This document shows positions 1 through 7,578 of a DNA stretch of 19,670 nt, in pieces. Position numbers and translations under genes: made by a program. Under the pieces are notes generated by a model that ran no database searches, was not told where the DNA came from, and was given only the letters and a program-made list of their open reading frames with translations. The first letter of the stretch is position 1. The number at the start of each line of letters is the position of its first letter. Source of the DNA: Anaerolineaceae bacterium (GTDB lineage Bacteria; Chloroflexota; Anaerolineae; Anaerolineales; Anaerolineaceae); NCBI GenBank assembly GCA_011620505.1, contig WOZA01000050.1, positions 1 through 19,670 of the forward strand, read 5' to 3'.

Positions 1-61
1 TGCTCCCACCGAAAAACATTTGTAAGGATTACCCAGCGCAGAAGCAGCTCCTATGAGCGCT
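1..61. other. Window edge, no supportable gene
   Basis: This short stretch lies downstream of the hydroxylase gene on the minus strand. One minus-strand frame stays open to the edge but has no convincing start codon with a ribosome-binding site. One plus-strand frame ends in TAA at about 23-25 and could be the tail of a converging gene. Neither is long enough to call. Confidence 0.3.
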
Positions 62-697
62 TCATTCGTTCGTCCGGAAGATGTCGTCCCAAAGCCAGGT
101 GGAAACGCCGAAGCGCTGGTTGTGGTTCTTGAAATGATGTGCCATGTGGTGCTGGCGCAGTTTCATGAAATATGCACCCTTGAAGCTGAAGTGGTGCAGG
201 GCGTAGTGGGTCATATCGTAAACCACATATCCAGTCAGAAAGCCAGCGAAAATGCCATCCACATAGTTCGGCAGCATAAGCAAGCTACCCACCACTCCGA
301 AGAACAAGCCGTAGAAAATCGCGGCAAGAGGAATGCTGACCACTGGCGGCATCACCAACCTTGTCTTTTCCTTTGGCTGGGCATGATGAACCCCATGCAT
401 CAAAAACAGCACGCGGTTCATCCTTTCGGAAGGGTTTTTGGGAGAAAAATGGAAAATAAAGCGGTGCAGCAGGTATTCCACGAGAGGCCAGATCACAAGC
501 CCGATAGCGAACGAGATCAGCACATGCCACCAACCGATTCCCTGGTTTGCCCTGGCAGACCGCCAGAGAAAGAAAGCAATGATCGGCAAGAACACCACGA
601 GCACCACCACGGGACTGATGTGGCTGAACCATTCGAGGAAATCAGATTTGAACAACCTGAGCGGAGCGTCGTCTTTTGTGGGGGCTTGTTGGGTCAT
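62..697 (-). CDS. Fatty acid 2-hydroxylase-like di-iron membrane enzyme
   Basis: A 211-residue integral membrane protein of the fatty acid hydroxylase/sterol desaturase superfamily. All histidine clusters that bind the di-iron centre are present: HRFIFH (78-83), HGVHH (101-105), HYALHH (164-169) and HHMAHH (183-188). They sit among hydrophobic segments at about 28-45, 58-77 and 120-160. The flanking sequence (EYLLHRF, TRLVMPP, GYVVYDMTHY, a C-terminal FGVST..WD.IF.T) resembles FA2H/Scs7-type fatty acid 2-hydroxylases more than carotenoid hydroxylases. The N-terminal cytochrome b5 domain of the eukaryotic enzymes is absent, so electrons must come from another protein. The likely reaction is O2-dependent alpha-hydroxylation of a membrane acyl chain; the substrate is inferred. 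The ATG start has GGAG about 10 nt upstream. It lies 86 nt downstream of tupC and may have its own promoter. Confidence 0.8.
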   Translation of the reverse strand: MTQQAPTKDDAPLRLFKSDFLEWFSHISPVVVLVVFLPIIAFFLWRSARANQGIGWWHVLISFAIGLVIWPLVEYLLHRFIFHFSPKNPSERMNRVLFLMHGVHHAQPKEKTRLVMPPVVSIPLAAIFYGLFFGVVGSLLMLPNYVDGIFAGFLTGYVVYDMTHYALHHFSFKGAYFMKLRQHHMAHHFKNHNQRFGVSTWLWDDIFRTNE

Positions 698-732
698 CTT
701 TTGGGTTCTCCGTATATGGGATTAATGGAAAC

Positions 733-748
733 TGCAATGATTCTACCC
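733..748 (-). promoter_or_regulatory. Possible promoter of the hydroxylase gene
   Basis: On the minus strand this reads GGGTAGAATCATTGCA. It contains a TAGAAT -10-like hexamer (745-740) without a clear -35 box. It also has GG and GC dinucleotides spaced as in a sigma-54 -24/-12 element, followed by a perfect TTGCA. The 5' half matches the sigma-54 consensus poorly (8 of 12 positions overall). A start near 722 would leave a leader of about 25 nt containing the GGAG ribosome-binding site. Confidence 0.3.
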
Positions 749-783
749 TTGATGCCGCAAATTTAGGGCGCAAAAATAAACGA

Positions 784-1461
784 TCAGGAGTTCAGGCTCC
801 AATGCCTGAGAAACGCTTGGGTGCGCTCGTCCTGCGGGGAATGGAACAATGCCTGCGCCGGGCCCTGCTCCACCAATCTGCCCTTTTCCAGATACAAGAC
901 TTCATCGGCCAACCTCAGTGCCTGGGCAGGTGCATGGGTGGAAAAAATCAGGGTGCACTGGGTCTTCTGCACGTATTCCTTCAGCGTGTTTTCGATAAGA
1001 TCCATGCTGCGCACGTCTGTGGAAGAAGTTGGCTCATCCAAAAGCAGCACGTTGTACGATCGCACCAACACCCTGGCCAAAGCCATCCGCTGCGCCTCTC
1101 CGCCGGAGAGTCGATCCCCCCTGGCTTCCATAAGGCTCTCCATTCCCACCACAACCAAGGCTTTTCGGGCTATTTCTTTTGCATCCCTGCCACCGTCCAG
1201 TGCCAACGCGACGTTTTCCAGCACCGAGAAGGAAAAAGCATAGGGAGACTGGGGTAAGTACCCCACCTTTTTTCCCTCAAGACCCTCAATCCTGCCGGAG
1301 GTAGGTTTGGAAGTGCCGGCGAGCATGCGAATCAGAGTTGTTTTCCCGCTGCCGTTTTCACCAATCAGACCATAGCGCCTGCCAGGCACAAAATGCAGCT
1401 CCGGGATTTCGAGCACAACCCTACCCCCATATTGCTGGACCACATTACGCAGTACGATCAC
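784..1461 (-). CDS. tupC: Tungstate ABC transporter ATP-binding protein TupC
   Basis: A 225-residue ABC ATPase that would power the TupB permease at the inner face of the membrane. Visible motifs are Walker A GENGSGKT (34-41), a Q-loop near YLPQSP (68-73), signature LSGGE (118-122), Walker B VLLLDEP (138-144) and a switch histidine in FSTHAP. The short single-domain form lacks the C-terminal regulatory domain of ModC-type proteins, which fits TupC. The assignment to tungstate rests mainly on the linked TupA and TupB. The start codon is GTG (1459-1461) and overlaps the end of tupB by 17 nt, with AGGAG about 10 nt upstream inside tupB, so translational coupling is likely. A molybdate or general oxyanion role cannot be excluded. 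Confidence 0.85.
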   Translation of the reverse strand: MIVLRNVVQQYGGRVVLEIPELHFVPGRRYGLIGENGSGKTTLIRMLAGTSKPTSGRIEGLEGKKVGYLPQSPYAFSFSVLENVALALDGGRDAKEIARKALVVVGMESLMEARGDRLSGGEAQRMALARVLVRSYNVLLLDEPTSSTDVRSMDLIENTLKEYVQKTQCTLIFSTHAPAQALRLADEVLYLEKGRLVEQGPAQALFHSPQDERTQAFLRHWSLNS

Positions 1462-2134
1462 GCTGAGTCTGCTCCTGTATTCTATGCACGAGGCTGTTGA
1501 TAATGAATGAAATAATCAACAGCACCACACCCAAAGCGACTGCCATTTCGAAGTGCCCCATGTTCGTTTGCATCATGATCGCGGTGGTCATCACCCGGGT
1601 CTTAAACTGGATGTTACCCCCAACCATCTGCACAGCTCCAACTTCCGCGATGGACCGCCCGAACCCTGCCAGTACGGTGGTCACGAATGGGATCCGGCAC
1701 TCCTTGATCGTCAGCCAAAGGCGCTTCCAACCGGATATCCCAATGCCTGCGCAGGTTTCATTGATCGAAGGCGCACGCAGGCTGACAATGTTGGCTGTCA
1801 TTCCCGCAATGATCGGAGAGATTAACACAACTTGCGCGATCACCATCGCCGGGACGGAATAGAGCAAACTCAGCTTGCCCAACGGTCCGCTGCGGGATAA
1901 GATCAGAAAGACGATCAAGCCCGCCACAACAGGCGGAAGGCCCATCAGCGTGTTGGTAATTCTTGAGACGATCGCTTTCCCCTTGAACTGATTTGCACCC
2001 ATCGCCACCCCCCAGGGAATGCCGATTAACGCGGAGATCAGCGTGCTCATCACAGACATACGCAAAGTTACGCCAATGATTTGGCGTAACTCTGGATCTG
2101 CCCCGAATAGTAATTCAAGTACCTGCTTGATCAA
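1445..2134 (-). CDS. tupB: Tungstate ABC transporter permease TupB
   Basis: A 229-residue inner-membrane permease of the binding-protein-dependent type. It has about five to six hydrophobic segments (roughly 20-45, 55-80, 90-118, 150-170, 195-220). The cytoplasmic coupling loop INETCAGIGISGWKRLWLTIKE (about 125-146) contacts the ATPase, and the GFGRSIAEVGAVQMVGGNI stretch after it is typical of TupB/ModB proteins. The start codon appears to be TTG (2132-2134). There is an in-frame stop just upstream and no strong ribosome-binding site, so translation probably relies on coupling to tupA, 18 nt away. The gene sits between the substrate-binding lipoprotein and the ATPase, completing the TupABC importer. 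Confidence 0.88.
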   Translation of the reverse strand: MIKQVLELLFGADPELRQIIGVTLRMSVMSTLISALIGIPWGVAMGANQFKGKAIVSRITNTLMGLPPVVAGLIVFLILSRSGPLGKLSLLYSVPAMVIAQVVLISPIIAGMTANIVSLRAPSINETCAGIGISGWKRLWLTIKECRIPFVTTVLAGFGRSIAEVGAVQMVGGNIQFKTRVMTTAIMMQTNMGHFEMAVALGVVLLIISFIINSLVHRIQEQTQRDRTA

Positions 2135-2152
2135 GCGCGCTGTGCTTTATTT

Positions 2153-2965
2153 TTAATTCAGGTTGAAGAACAATGGTTCACCGTACTCAGCCACACCATA
2201 TTCAGCGATCATCTTGCGGGCTGTATCAGTTTTCAGCCAGTCGATGAAAGCCTGCGCGCCAGCGGCATTGGTATCCGCAAAGCGTTTGGGGGAAATGGCG
2301 ATGACTGAATAGGTGTTCTTCATATCATCGGTCTCTTCGAGTAAGAGTGCAAGCGAGTTGTCGTGAGCAAGGAACGTGGCTTTGTCGGAGATGGTGTAAG
2401 CCTGTTTCTCATCCGCCACGGTTAAGGTTGCGCCCATGCCAGAACCGGTGCTTTCATACCAGGCCTGCCCAACAGGGTCAACATTGATTGAAGCCCAGAT
2501 AGCTTTTTCCTTGGTATGGGTGCCGCTATCGTCACCGCGGGAAATGAAAAGCGAACCGGAGTCAGCAATAGCCTGGAAAGCCTCCGCCGCGGTTGCCTTG
2601 CCTGCCACTCCCGCCGGATCATCCGCGGGTCCAACTATGACAAAGAAGTTGTACATAAAGGGGATGCGGGTTTCGCCGAAACCTTCGCCTATGAAAGCCT
2701 CTTCCTGGGATTTGGAGTGCACCAGGAGGATATCCGCATCTCCCGTCCGCCCCTTCTCAATTGCGGCACCTGTGCCGGCGGATGTAATCTCAAGCGTGTA
2801 CCCAGTGTCCTTTTCGAACACAGGCTGCAAGTAAGCCATCAGTCCCGAGTCATTTACGGATGTGGTGGTGGACATCTGGACTACCTTGTTCACAGGTTCC
2901 TGCTTACAAGCCGCAGCGGTGAACAACAATCCCACACAGACGACAAGCAAAGTAAAACGTTTCAT
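2153..2965 (-). CDS. tupA: Tungstate-binding lipoprotein TupA
   Basis: Extracytoplasmic solute-binding lipoprotein of the TupA family, about 270 residues. The ATG at 2963-2965 is chosen over the longer reading (to 3022) because GGGAGAAG lies just upstream and a lipoprotein signal follows immediately: MKRF, a hydrophobic run, then AAAC with the lipidated Cys20. Family signatures are clear: MSTTTSVNDSGL (31-42), GTGAAIEKGRTGDADILLVH, a MYN.FVIVGP segment and a SRGDDSGTHTKEK loop. TTTSxxDSGL and SRGDDSGTHxKE are the oxyanion-contacting signatures of TupA and distinguish it from ModA. The role is high-affinity capture of tungstate for TupB/TupC. Whether this protein prefers tungstate over molybdate cannot be told from sequence alone. 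The 118-nt gap upstream of the gene suggests its own promoter. Confidence 0.9.
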   Translation of the reverse strand: MKRFTLLVVCVGLLFTAAACKQEPVNKVVQMSTTTSVNDSGLMAYLQPVFEKDTGYTLEITSAGTGAAIEKGRTGDADILLVHSKSQEEAFIGEGFGETRIPFMYNFFVIVGPADDPAGVAGKATAAEAFQAIADSGSLFISRGDDSGTHTKEKAIWASINVDPVGQAWYESTGSGMGATLTVADEKQAYTISDKATFLAHDNSLALLLEETDDMKNTYSVIAISPKRFADTNAAGAQAFIDWLKTDTARKMIAEYGVAEYGEPLFFNLN

Positions 2966-3044
2966 ATCTTCTCCCATAAGATGATTTTCCTGGAGTTTCC
3001 TCCTGTTTTGCAACTGACCCACCCTTTGAGGACAGTGCGGGATT

Positions 3045-3064
3045 ATTTTACCTCAATAATTGAG
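3045..3064 (-). promoter_or_regulatory. Candidate promoter -10 and palindromic operator before tupA
   Basis: Within the mogA-tupA gap, the minus strand carries TAAAAT (3050-3045), a plausible -10 box. It is directly preceded by a perfect palindrome, CTCAAT-T-ATTGAG (3064-3052). A 13-bp palindrome in the spacer of a promoter is the usual position for a repressor site, so metal-responsive control of tupABC is plausible. No good -35 hexamer is visible, and the site does not match the ModE consensus as I know it. Confidence 0.35.
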
Positions 3065-3083
3065 TATTAGGAGAAAACGCAAT

Positions 3084-3578
3084 TTAATGGGCACATTCAA
3101 CCGCCTCACCGCGCAGAGTCTCGACCGCATGGTCCATGACTGGCAGGAACACATCCAGGCATTCTCTGACGGCTTTGGGGCTTCCAGGAAGATTAATGAT
3201 CAACGTCCTGCCGCGGATGCCAGCAACAGCTCGCGAGAGCATCGCCCGATCCGTCACCTCCAGGCTTCGAAGCCGCATCGCATCTGTGATCCCGGGCACC
3301 AGCCGGTCGCACACTTCAAGCGTTGCTTCAGGAGTCACATCCCTCGGCGCCAGCCCCGTCCCACCGCTGGTAAAGACGATATCCACCTTTAATTCATCCG
3401 CATAAGTAATTAATTTTTCGATGATAAGTTCTTTTTCATCGGGCACGATCTCCTGAGCCGCGATTTCTGCCAGACCCTGGAGTTTAGAGACGATCGCAGG
3501 TCCGCTTAGGTCTTCACGCTCTCCCTTCGACCCTTTATCGCTTGAAATCAGCACTGCAACACGGATTGCTTCTGTCAT
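3084..3578 (-). CDS. mogA: Molybdopterin adenylyltransferase, MogA/MoaB family
   Basis: A 164-residue cytosolic enzyme that adenylylates molybdopterin to MPT-AMP before metal insertion by MoeA. The fold signatures are VAVLISSDKGSKGEREDLSG near the N terminus, SGGTGLAPRDVTPEAT (71-86, the canonical GGTG.PRDVTPEAT nucleotide/MPT loop) and LPGSPKAVRECL near residue 136. The ATG at 3576-3578 is preferred because GAGAGGTG precedes it with good spacing. In-frame TTG and ATG codons at 3602 and 3599 overlap the stop of the upstream gene but lack a ribosome-binding site. It lies 20 nt downstream of the moeA fusion gene, so it belongs to the same operon and pathway step. MoaB and MogA cannot be separated confidently by sequence. 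Confidence 0.88.
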   Translation of the reverse strand: MTEAIRVAVLISSDKGSKGEREDLSGPAIVSKLQGLAEIAAQEIVPDEKELIIEKLITYADELKVDIVFTSGGTGLAPRDVTPEATLEVCDRLVPGITDAMRLRSLEVTDRAMLSRAVAGIRGRTLIINLPGSPKAVRECLDVFLPVMDHAVETLRGEAVECAH

Positions 3579-3598
3579 TTTCACCTCTCTTTTATTCA

Positions 3599-5509
3599 TC
3601 AAAGCTCAATCGGCTCACCTGGACGGTCCAGTTTGTAGCCGCCCATCGCTTCCAGACGCCGGGCCAGTTCTTCGCTTTGCAAGATCTGCATGAACCTTTG
3701 GAATTGCGGATGATCCTGGCTTTCGGCAGCGATCAGAAAATCGTATTCTTCCTCGCAGATGGGGATGAAATCCAGATCGTAGATCCTGGCAGCCGCCAGG
3801 ATTCCCAGGCCTGCGTCCGCACTGCCAGCCGCGACTGCCGCCGCAACGGCTGTGTGGGTGATCTCTTCTCTTTCGTAGCCTTTTATCCCCTCGCTATTCA
3901 GACCAGCCTGCTTCAGGAGGTAATCCAACAGGATGCGTGTGCCGCTGCCCTTCTGGCGGTTTACATAGCGCAACCTGGGTAAATCCTCAATTCCCTTGAT
4001 TCCGAGCGGATTACCCTTAACTACCATCAGTCCCTGGCTGCGCTGCACACAGCGCACCAACTGCACACCCCCTTCAGGAATGTACTTGCGGATGTAAGCC
4101 AGGTTATACTCGCCGCTTGCTTCATCCAACAGGTGCACACCTCCCAGGTGGGCTTCACCGCGTTTGACCGCCATGATCCCGCCCATGCTGCCAACATGCG
4201 AAGAAGCGACAAAACTGTCGGGCCAGGTTCGGCGCATGATGTCGATTACCTCGTCAATCAGCGGGTCGTGGCTGCCGGTGATAACCAGTGTCTGTTCGAT
4301 TTCCTTCATTGGACGCAGCAGCTCCACCCTCACCTTCTCACCAGCTTCGTAACCTTCCACGTTTTGGGGAACGTGAATGATCCCATCGGCTTTCACAAAC
4401 GAACTGACCACCCCTGCTCCGCGATTGAGCGGCACAGCCACAATCCTGCCTCCAACTTTTCCAAGCCGGGCACGAATGAACTCAAGATACTTCAACGAGG
4501 AGACCAACCGGCGCGAGACAGTCGCCTCCACAAATTCTGGTGCTTCCACCTGGCGCCCACTCATCAATGCCAGCACGGGTTTGATCAACTGCTCGAGCAC
4601 CAGGATCCCGGACACCGGATAACCTGGTAAACCGATCAGGGGAATGACTTGCTCCCCTTTCCGGGTCATCCCAAGAATGGTCGGCTTCCCTGGCTTGATC
4701 GCAACCCCATGCAGCACCACCGAACCAACGGTTTGGATCGCTTCAATCGAAAAATCCTTCTGTCCGGCCGAAGAACCTGCATTGAGCAGCACCAGGTCGC
4801 ATTCCGCAATCGCGGATTTTAGGCAGTTGATGATCGCTTCAGGATTATCGCTGGCTACCGGGTAGACCTTTGCCTCGCAGCCCCAATCCTGCAGCATGCC
4901 CGAGAAAATGGTCGAATTGAACTCGATGATATCTCCAGGATTAGGGTTGGAGCTGGGTGCTACAAGCTCATTGCCAGTGGGGATAATCCCCACGACGGGT
5001 CGGCGAATAACCGTAACTTCCAACACGCCCGCTGCCAGGAGCGCACCCAGAGCTGCGGGGCTGATCTCCGTAAAACTGGGCACCACCATATCACCAGCGG
5101 CAATATCCTCACCGATCTGGCGGACGTTCTGCCAGGGTGTGGCGGCACCAAAGAGCTGCACTCCCTGGTCGGTTTCAATCACATCTTCGACCATCACCAC
5201 GCAGTCACAGTCCTCCGGCAGTGGATCACCGGTGTTCACCCACTTAAAAGAGTTCTCTGGCAGCGTCACCGGTCGGGTTTCGCTGGCGCCATAGGTCAGG
5301 CTGGCTTCAAGCGCGATGCCATCCATGGCGCAGGCGTTATAGTGTGGGGCGCAGATGCGGGCATAGACCGCTTCCGCCGTGATGCGCCCATTAGCCTCGC
5401 TCGTTGGAACGCGTTCCACTCGCGGCTTCAAGCCCGCCTGGTCCAGAGCTTTCAGAAAAATCTCGCGGGCTTCTTCGAGGGGATAGTTGGATAAGTAGGT
5501 AAATGCCAT
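3599..5509 (-). CDS. MoeA fused to a periplasmic-binding-protein-like domain
   Basis: A 636-residue two-part protein. Residues 1-405 are a full MoeA (molybdopterin molybdotransferase): HYNACAMDG (56-64), GIIPTGNEL (174-182), NAGSSAGQKD (243-252, in place of the usual GGxSxGxxD), IKPGKPT (271-277) and LIGLPGYPVS (291-300). Residues 407-636 resemble a LysR/PBP-type substrate-binding domain: ITGSHDPLIDE, GSMGGIMAVKRGEAHLGGVHL, NRQKGSGTRILLDYLL and a final AGLGILAAARIYDLDF..I segment. There is no signal peptide, so the domain is cytosolic; it might sense or present molybdate, tungstate or another small ligand (inference). The start is ATG 6 nt after the moeA stop, and its GAGG ribosome-binding site overlaps that stop codon, implying coupling. 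Such fusions are known in archaea and anaerobes. Confidence 0.9.
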   Translation of the reverse strand: MAFTYLSNYPLEEAREIFLKALDQAGLKPRVERVPTSEANGRITAEAVYARICAPHYNACAMDGIALEASLTYGASETRPVTLPENSFKWVNTGDPLPEDCDCVVMVEDVIETDQGVQLFGAATPWQNVRQIGEDIAAGDMVVPSFTEISPAALGALLAAGVLEVTVIRRPVVGIIPTGNELVAPSSNPNPGDIIEFNSTIFSGMLQDWGCEAKVYPVASDNPEAIINCLKSAIAECDLVLLNAGSSAGQKDFSIEAIQTVGSVVLHGVAIKPGKPTILGMTRKGEQVIPLIGLPGYPVSGILVLEQLIKPVLALMSGRQVEAPEFVEATVSRRLVSSLKYLEFIRARLGKVGGRIVAVPLNRGAGVVSSFVKADGIIHVPQNVEGYEAGEKVRVELLRPMKEIEQTLVITGSHDPLIDEVIDIMRRTWPDSFVASSHVGSMGGIMAVKRGEAHLGGVHLLDEASGEYNLAYIRKYIPEGGVQLVRCVQRSQGLMVVKGNPLGIKGIEDLPRLRYVNRQKGSGTRILLDYLLKQAGLNSEGIKGYEREEITHTAVAAAVAAGSADAGLGILAAARIYDLDFIPICEEEYDFLIAAESQDHPQFQRFMQILQSEELARRLEAMGGYKLDRPGEPIEL

Positions 5510-5515
5510 GAGACC

Positions 5516-6718
5516 TCACAATCGTGTTACCGGGACCAGGGCGCCTTTCGGCAGACCTTCCTGGTCCCGGGGAATGATGAAATAAGCGTTGGCACGGGAG
5601 ACCGTGCTGATCAAACCGGATTTACTCGGGACGGGTTCTGCTTCGCTTCCCTCCAGGCGCACCAGAACGAACTCTTCCCTGCCGTGATTGGATGACACCG
5701 CCCGGGTAAGCCTGGCTTCCGTTTGCTCGGTTTCCACCTTACCTCCCTGCAGACCGAGCAGGAGGGGCTTCACAAGGTAATCAAAAATAAAGAAAGCTGC
5801 CACTGGATTTCCCGGTAAGCCGAACACAGCCTTGCCTTCGATTTCACCGATAATGGTCGGTTTGCCGGGTTTCACAGCCAGACCGTGGACCAAAATTTCT
5901 CCCAGCTCCGCCACAATCCGGGGCATATTGTCTTTTTCTCCCACGGACGTACCGCCCGACACCAGCAGTACATCCACCTCCCGGATCAAGCCTTTACAGG
6001 CATCCTTCAGGGCATCGAAATTATCTTCCACGATGCCTTTGCTGATCGGAATTCCGTTTTGCTGCTCAACAGCCGCCCTCAACATGTCAGAATTGACATC
6101 CCGGATCTGCCCGGGTTCCAGGTTTTCGCCTGGCGCGACGAGTTCATCGCCGGTGGAGATGATACCCACGACAGGTCGGGAAAAAACTGGCACTTCGGTC
6201 TTTCCGAGTGCAGCCAAAGTGCCAATATCCGCCACTCCGAGTTTCTTGCCAGATTTGAGGATTGCCTCACCCTGCCTGAGGTCTTCACCGCGCAAAATCA
6301 GGTTCGCCCCTGGCGCCACAGGCTTATAGAAAGCGAACTGGTCGCCCCCAAAATCCTCCGTGTACTCCAGCATGACCATCGCATCCGCGTCCGGGGGCAC
6401 TGCGCCGCCGGTTGGGACGTAAACGCAAGTGCCAGGTGTGAGGGGGAGGTCATAAGCGTGACCCATGATGGACTCCCCGGTTTTTTGTAAGATTGCCGGG
6501 ATTGAGTCCGAGCAGCCGCGTAAATCTGCGCTTCTGACTGCGAAACCATCTACCGTCGAGCGGTCAAAGGCTGGCACGTCCTCCTGGGCAATGACATCCG
6601 CTCCAAGGTAACGGCTGAGTGCTTCCTGCAAACGGACGTATTCAACGCGTCCGGTTTTGCTGCCAAATCTTTCCAGGACGAGACTCAAAGCATCTGCGAT
6701 GGGAATTACGCTGAGCAT
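5516..6718 (-). CDS. moeA: Molybdopterin molybdenumtransferase MoeA
   Basis: A 400-residue single-unit MoeA, the normal length for the family. It ligates molybdate (or tungstate) to adenylylated molybdopterin, releasing AMP and mature cofactor. Motifs are PAFDRSTVDGFAV (49-61), VPTGGAVPPDADAMV (101-115), GIISTGDEL (185-193), SGGTSVGEKD (254-263, MPT-binding loop), VKPGKPT (282-288), FGLPGNPVA, and a C-terminal MoeA_C beta-barrel ending in GALVPVTRL. The ATG start has AGAGGTG just upstream. It is the first gene of the moeA-moeA fusion-mogA set and is preceded by a recognisable promoter. A second MoeA directly downstream suggests metal or enzyme specialisation between the two, as proposed for tungsten-using organisms with duplicate MoeA proteins. 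Confidence 0.92.
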   Translation of the reverse strand: MLSVIPIADALSLVLERFGSKTGRVEYVRLQEALSRYLGADVIAQEDVPAFDRSTVDGFAVRSADLRGCSDSIPAILQKTGESIMGHAYDLPLTPGTCVYVPTGGAVPPDADAMVMLEYTEDFGGDQFAFYKPVAPGANLILRGEDLRQGEAILKSGKKLGVADIGTLAALGKTEVPVFSRPVVGIISTGDELVAPGENLEPGQIRDVNSDMLRAAVEQQNGIPISKGIVEDNFDALKDACKGLIREVDVLLVSGGTSVGEKDNMPRIVAELGEILVHGLAVKPGKPTIIGEIEGKAVFGLPGNPVAAFFIFDYLVKPLLLGLQGGKVETEQTEARLTRAVSSNHGREEFVLVRLEGSEAEPVPSKSGLISTVSRANAYFIIPRDQEGLPKGALVPVTRL

Positions 6719-6750
6719 TTACACCTCTATCAGTTTGATAATTCTTTTGA

Positions 6751-6779
6751 ATTGTAATCGGAAGGAACGGAATACTCAA
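6751..6779 (-). promoter_or_regulatory. Sigma-70-type promoter for the moeA operon
   Basis: On the minus strand, TTGAGT (6779-6774) and TACAAT (6756-6751) are separated by exactly 17 nt. Transcription would start near 6744, leaving a leader of about 25 nt before the moeA ATG with its AGAGGTG ribosome-binding site. This makes moeA, the moeA fusion and mogA a unit separable from yqeB-yqeC upstream. Confidence 0.65.
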
Positions 6780-6820
6780 AAAATAAGCTTGTAAACAGCC
6801 TGACCGCGCCCGGACGGTCA
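6778..6820 (-). terminator. Possible weak terminator after yqeC
   Basis: The yqeC stop codon (6818-6820) begins a minus-strand hairpin with arms TGACCG and CGGTCA (6820-6815 and 6806-6801). A TTATTTTTT tract ends near 6778, but 14-15 nt beyond the stem, farther than in a standard intrinsic terminator. It directly abuts the -35 box of the moeA promoter. The call is tentative. Confidence 0.25.
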
Positions 6821-7576
6821 ATCGCGGTGGAAGATCACTTCGCAGTGCTCCCGATCTATTCGGAGGCTTGTGAGGATTGCGGTGGAATAATGGTCATGCA
6901 GGGTTAACCGAACCAAATCCAACTCGTTAGGTTTGAAAGAATAAGCGTCCTCCTGGTTGAACACGACGGCGGCTCTGCTTTTTTGAGGGATGCCCTGCAA
7001 TCCCCCTTCAGGGTGATTGAGCATGCTGACAATGTGATCCAGTTGGATGGGAGCTCCGATAGGCAATCCGGTCAGATTGCTGAAAAGCTCCGGTCGGAAA
7101 ACTGTTTTTGCATTAAGGGGCTTTCCGATCGCGCTTAAGCCCACAACAATGATCACCAAATCAACCTGGTCAGGGATCACCGGTTCCCATGCTGCTGGCG
7201 CTTTCAGGGACAAATGGCGGGCACCATCCGCTTCGATCAAGCAAATAGCGCCCTCCCGCCTGCAGAAAGAAATTAACCTATCAGCCTGACTGAGGGATAA
7301 TCCCAGCCACTTCTGACCGCTGCTATCCAGTGGGTTTGTAATAAGATTGATTTTCGCCCGCTCAAGGGAAGCAGCGGGGTCAACTTCAAACTCGGAAAAT
7401 AAGCGGTGATTGAAGTTTCCCTGGCATTCCTCGCGCGCCAATTTCGTTGTCGTAGTCAGACAAACCGGTTTCGGCGCTGCTTCAGCCAGTGCAAACATCA
7501 GGCTCGTCTTACCCCCTGCTCCGACTATTGCAACCGCTTCGTGTTTTTTCACGCGCAGTGCTTCAATAATTTTCAA
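6818..7576 (-). CDS. yqeC: YqeC-type selenium-dependent hydroxylase accessory protein
   Basis: A 252-residue cytosolic protein matching the YqeC family, putative accessory factors of selenium-dependent molybdenum hydroxylases. The N terminus carries a P-loop-like IVGAGGKTSLMFALAEA (17-33). Further features are CLTTTTKLA, CLIEADGARHLSLKAPA (a conserved acidic EADG centre followed by basic and Pro-Ala residues) and EPVIPDQVDLVIIVVGLSAIGKPL. The start codon is TTG (7574-7576), 2 nt after the yqeB stop, with AGGGG upstream inside yqeB, which indicates translational coupling. The biochemical activity of YqeC is not established; nucleotide-dependent handling of the cofactor or selenium is inferred from the P-loop and the company it keeps. 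Confidence 0.85.
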   Translation of the reverse strand: MKIIEALRVKKHEAVAIVGAGGKTSLMFALAEAAPKPVCLTTTTKLAREECQGNFNHRLFSEFEVDPAASLERAKINLITNPLDSSGQKWLGLSLSQADRLISFCRREGAICLIEADGARHLSLKAPAAWEPVIPDQVDLVIIVVGLSAIGKPLNAKTVFRPELFSNLTGLPIGAPIQLDHIVSMLNHPEGGLQGIPQKSRAAVVFNQEDAYSFKPNELDLVRLTLHDHYSTAILTSLRIDREHCEVIFHRD

Positions 7577-7578
7577 GG

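Noticed and set aside
53..766. Long plus-strand frame of 237 codons opposite the hydroxylase gene
   Set aside because: It is antisense to a gene with complete family motifs. Its histidine-rich translation is an artefact of the complementary frame, and it lacks a ribosome-binding site.
3009..3024. Strong sigma-54 promoter for tupA
   Set aside because: GG and TTGCA are correctly spaced but the other bases of the -24 element do not match, so it is listed only as a weak pattern among the findings.
2966..3083. Molybdenum/tungsten cofactor riboswitch in the mogA-tupA gap
   Set aside because: The gap is only 118 nt, and the only clear structure is a short palindrome beside a -10-like box. I could not build the multi-stem fold expected of the Moco motif. 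A covariance-model search would decide.
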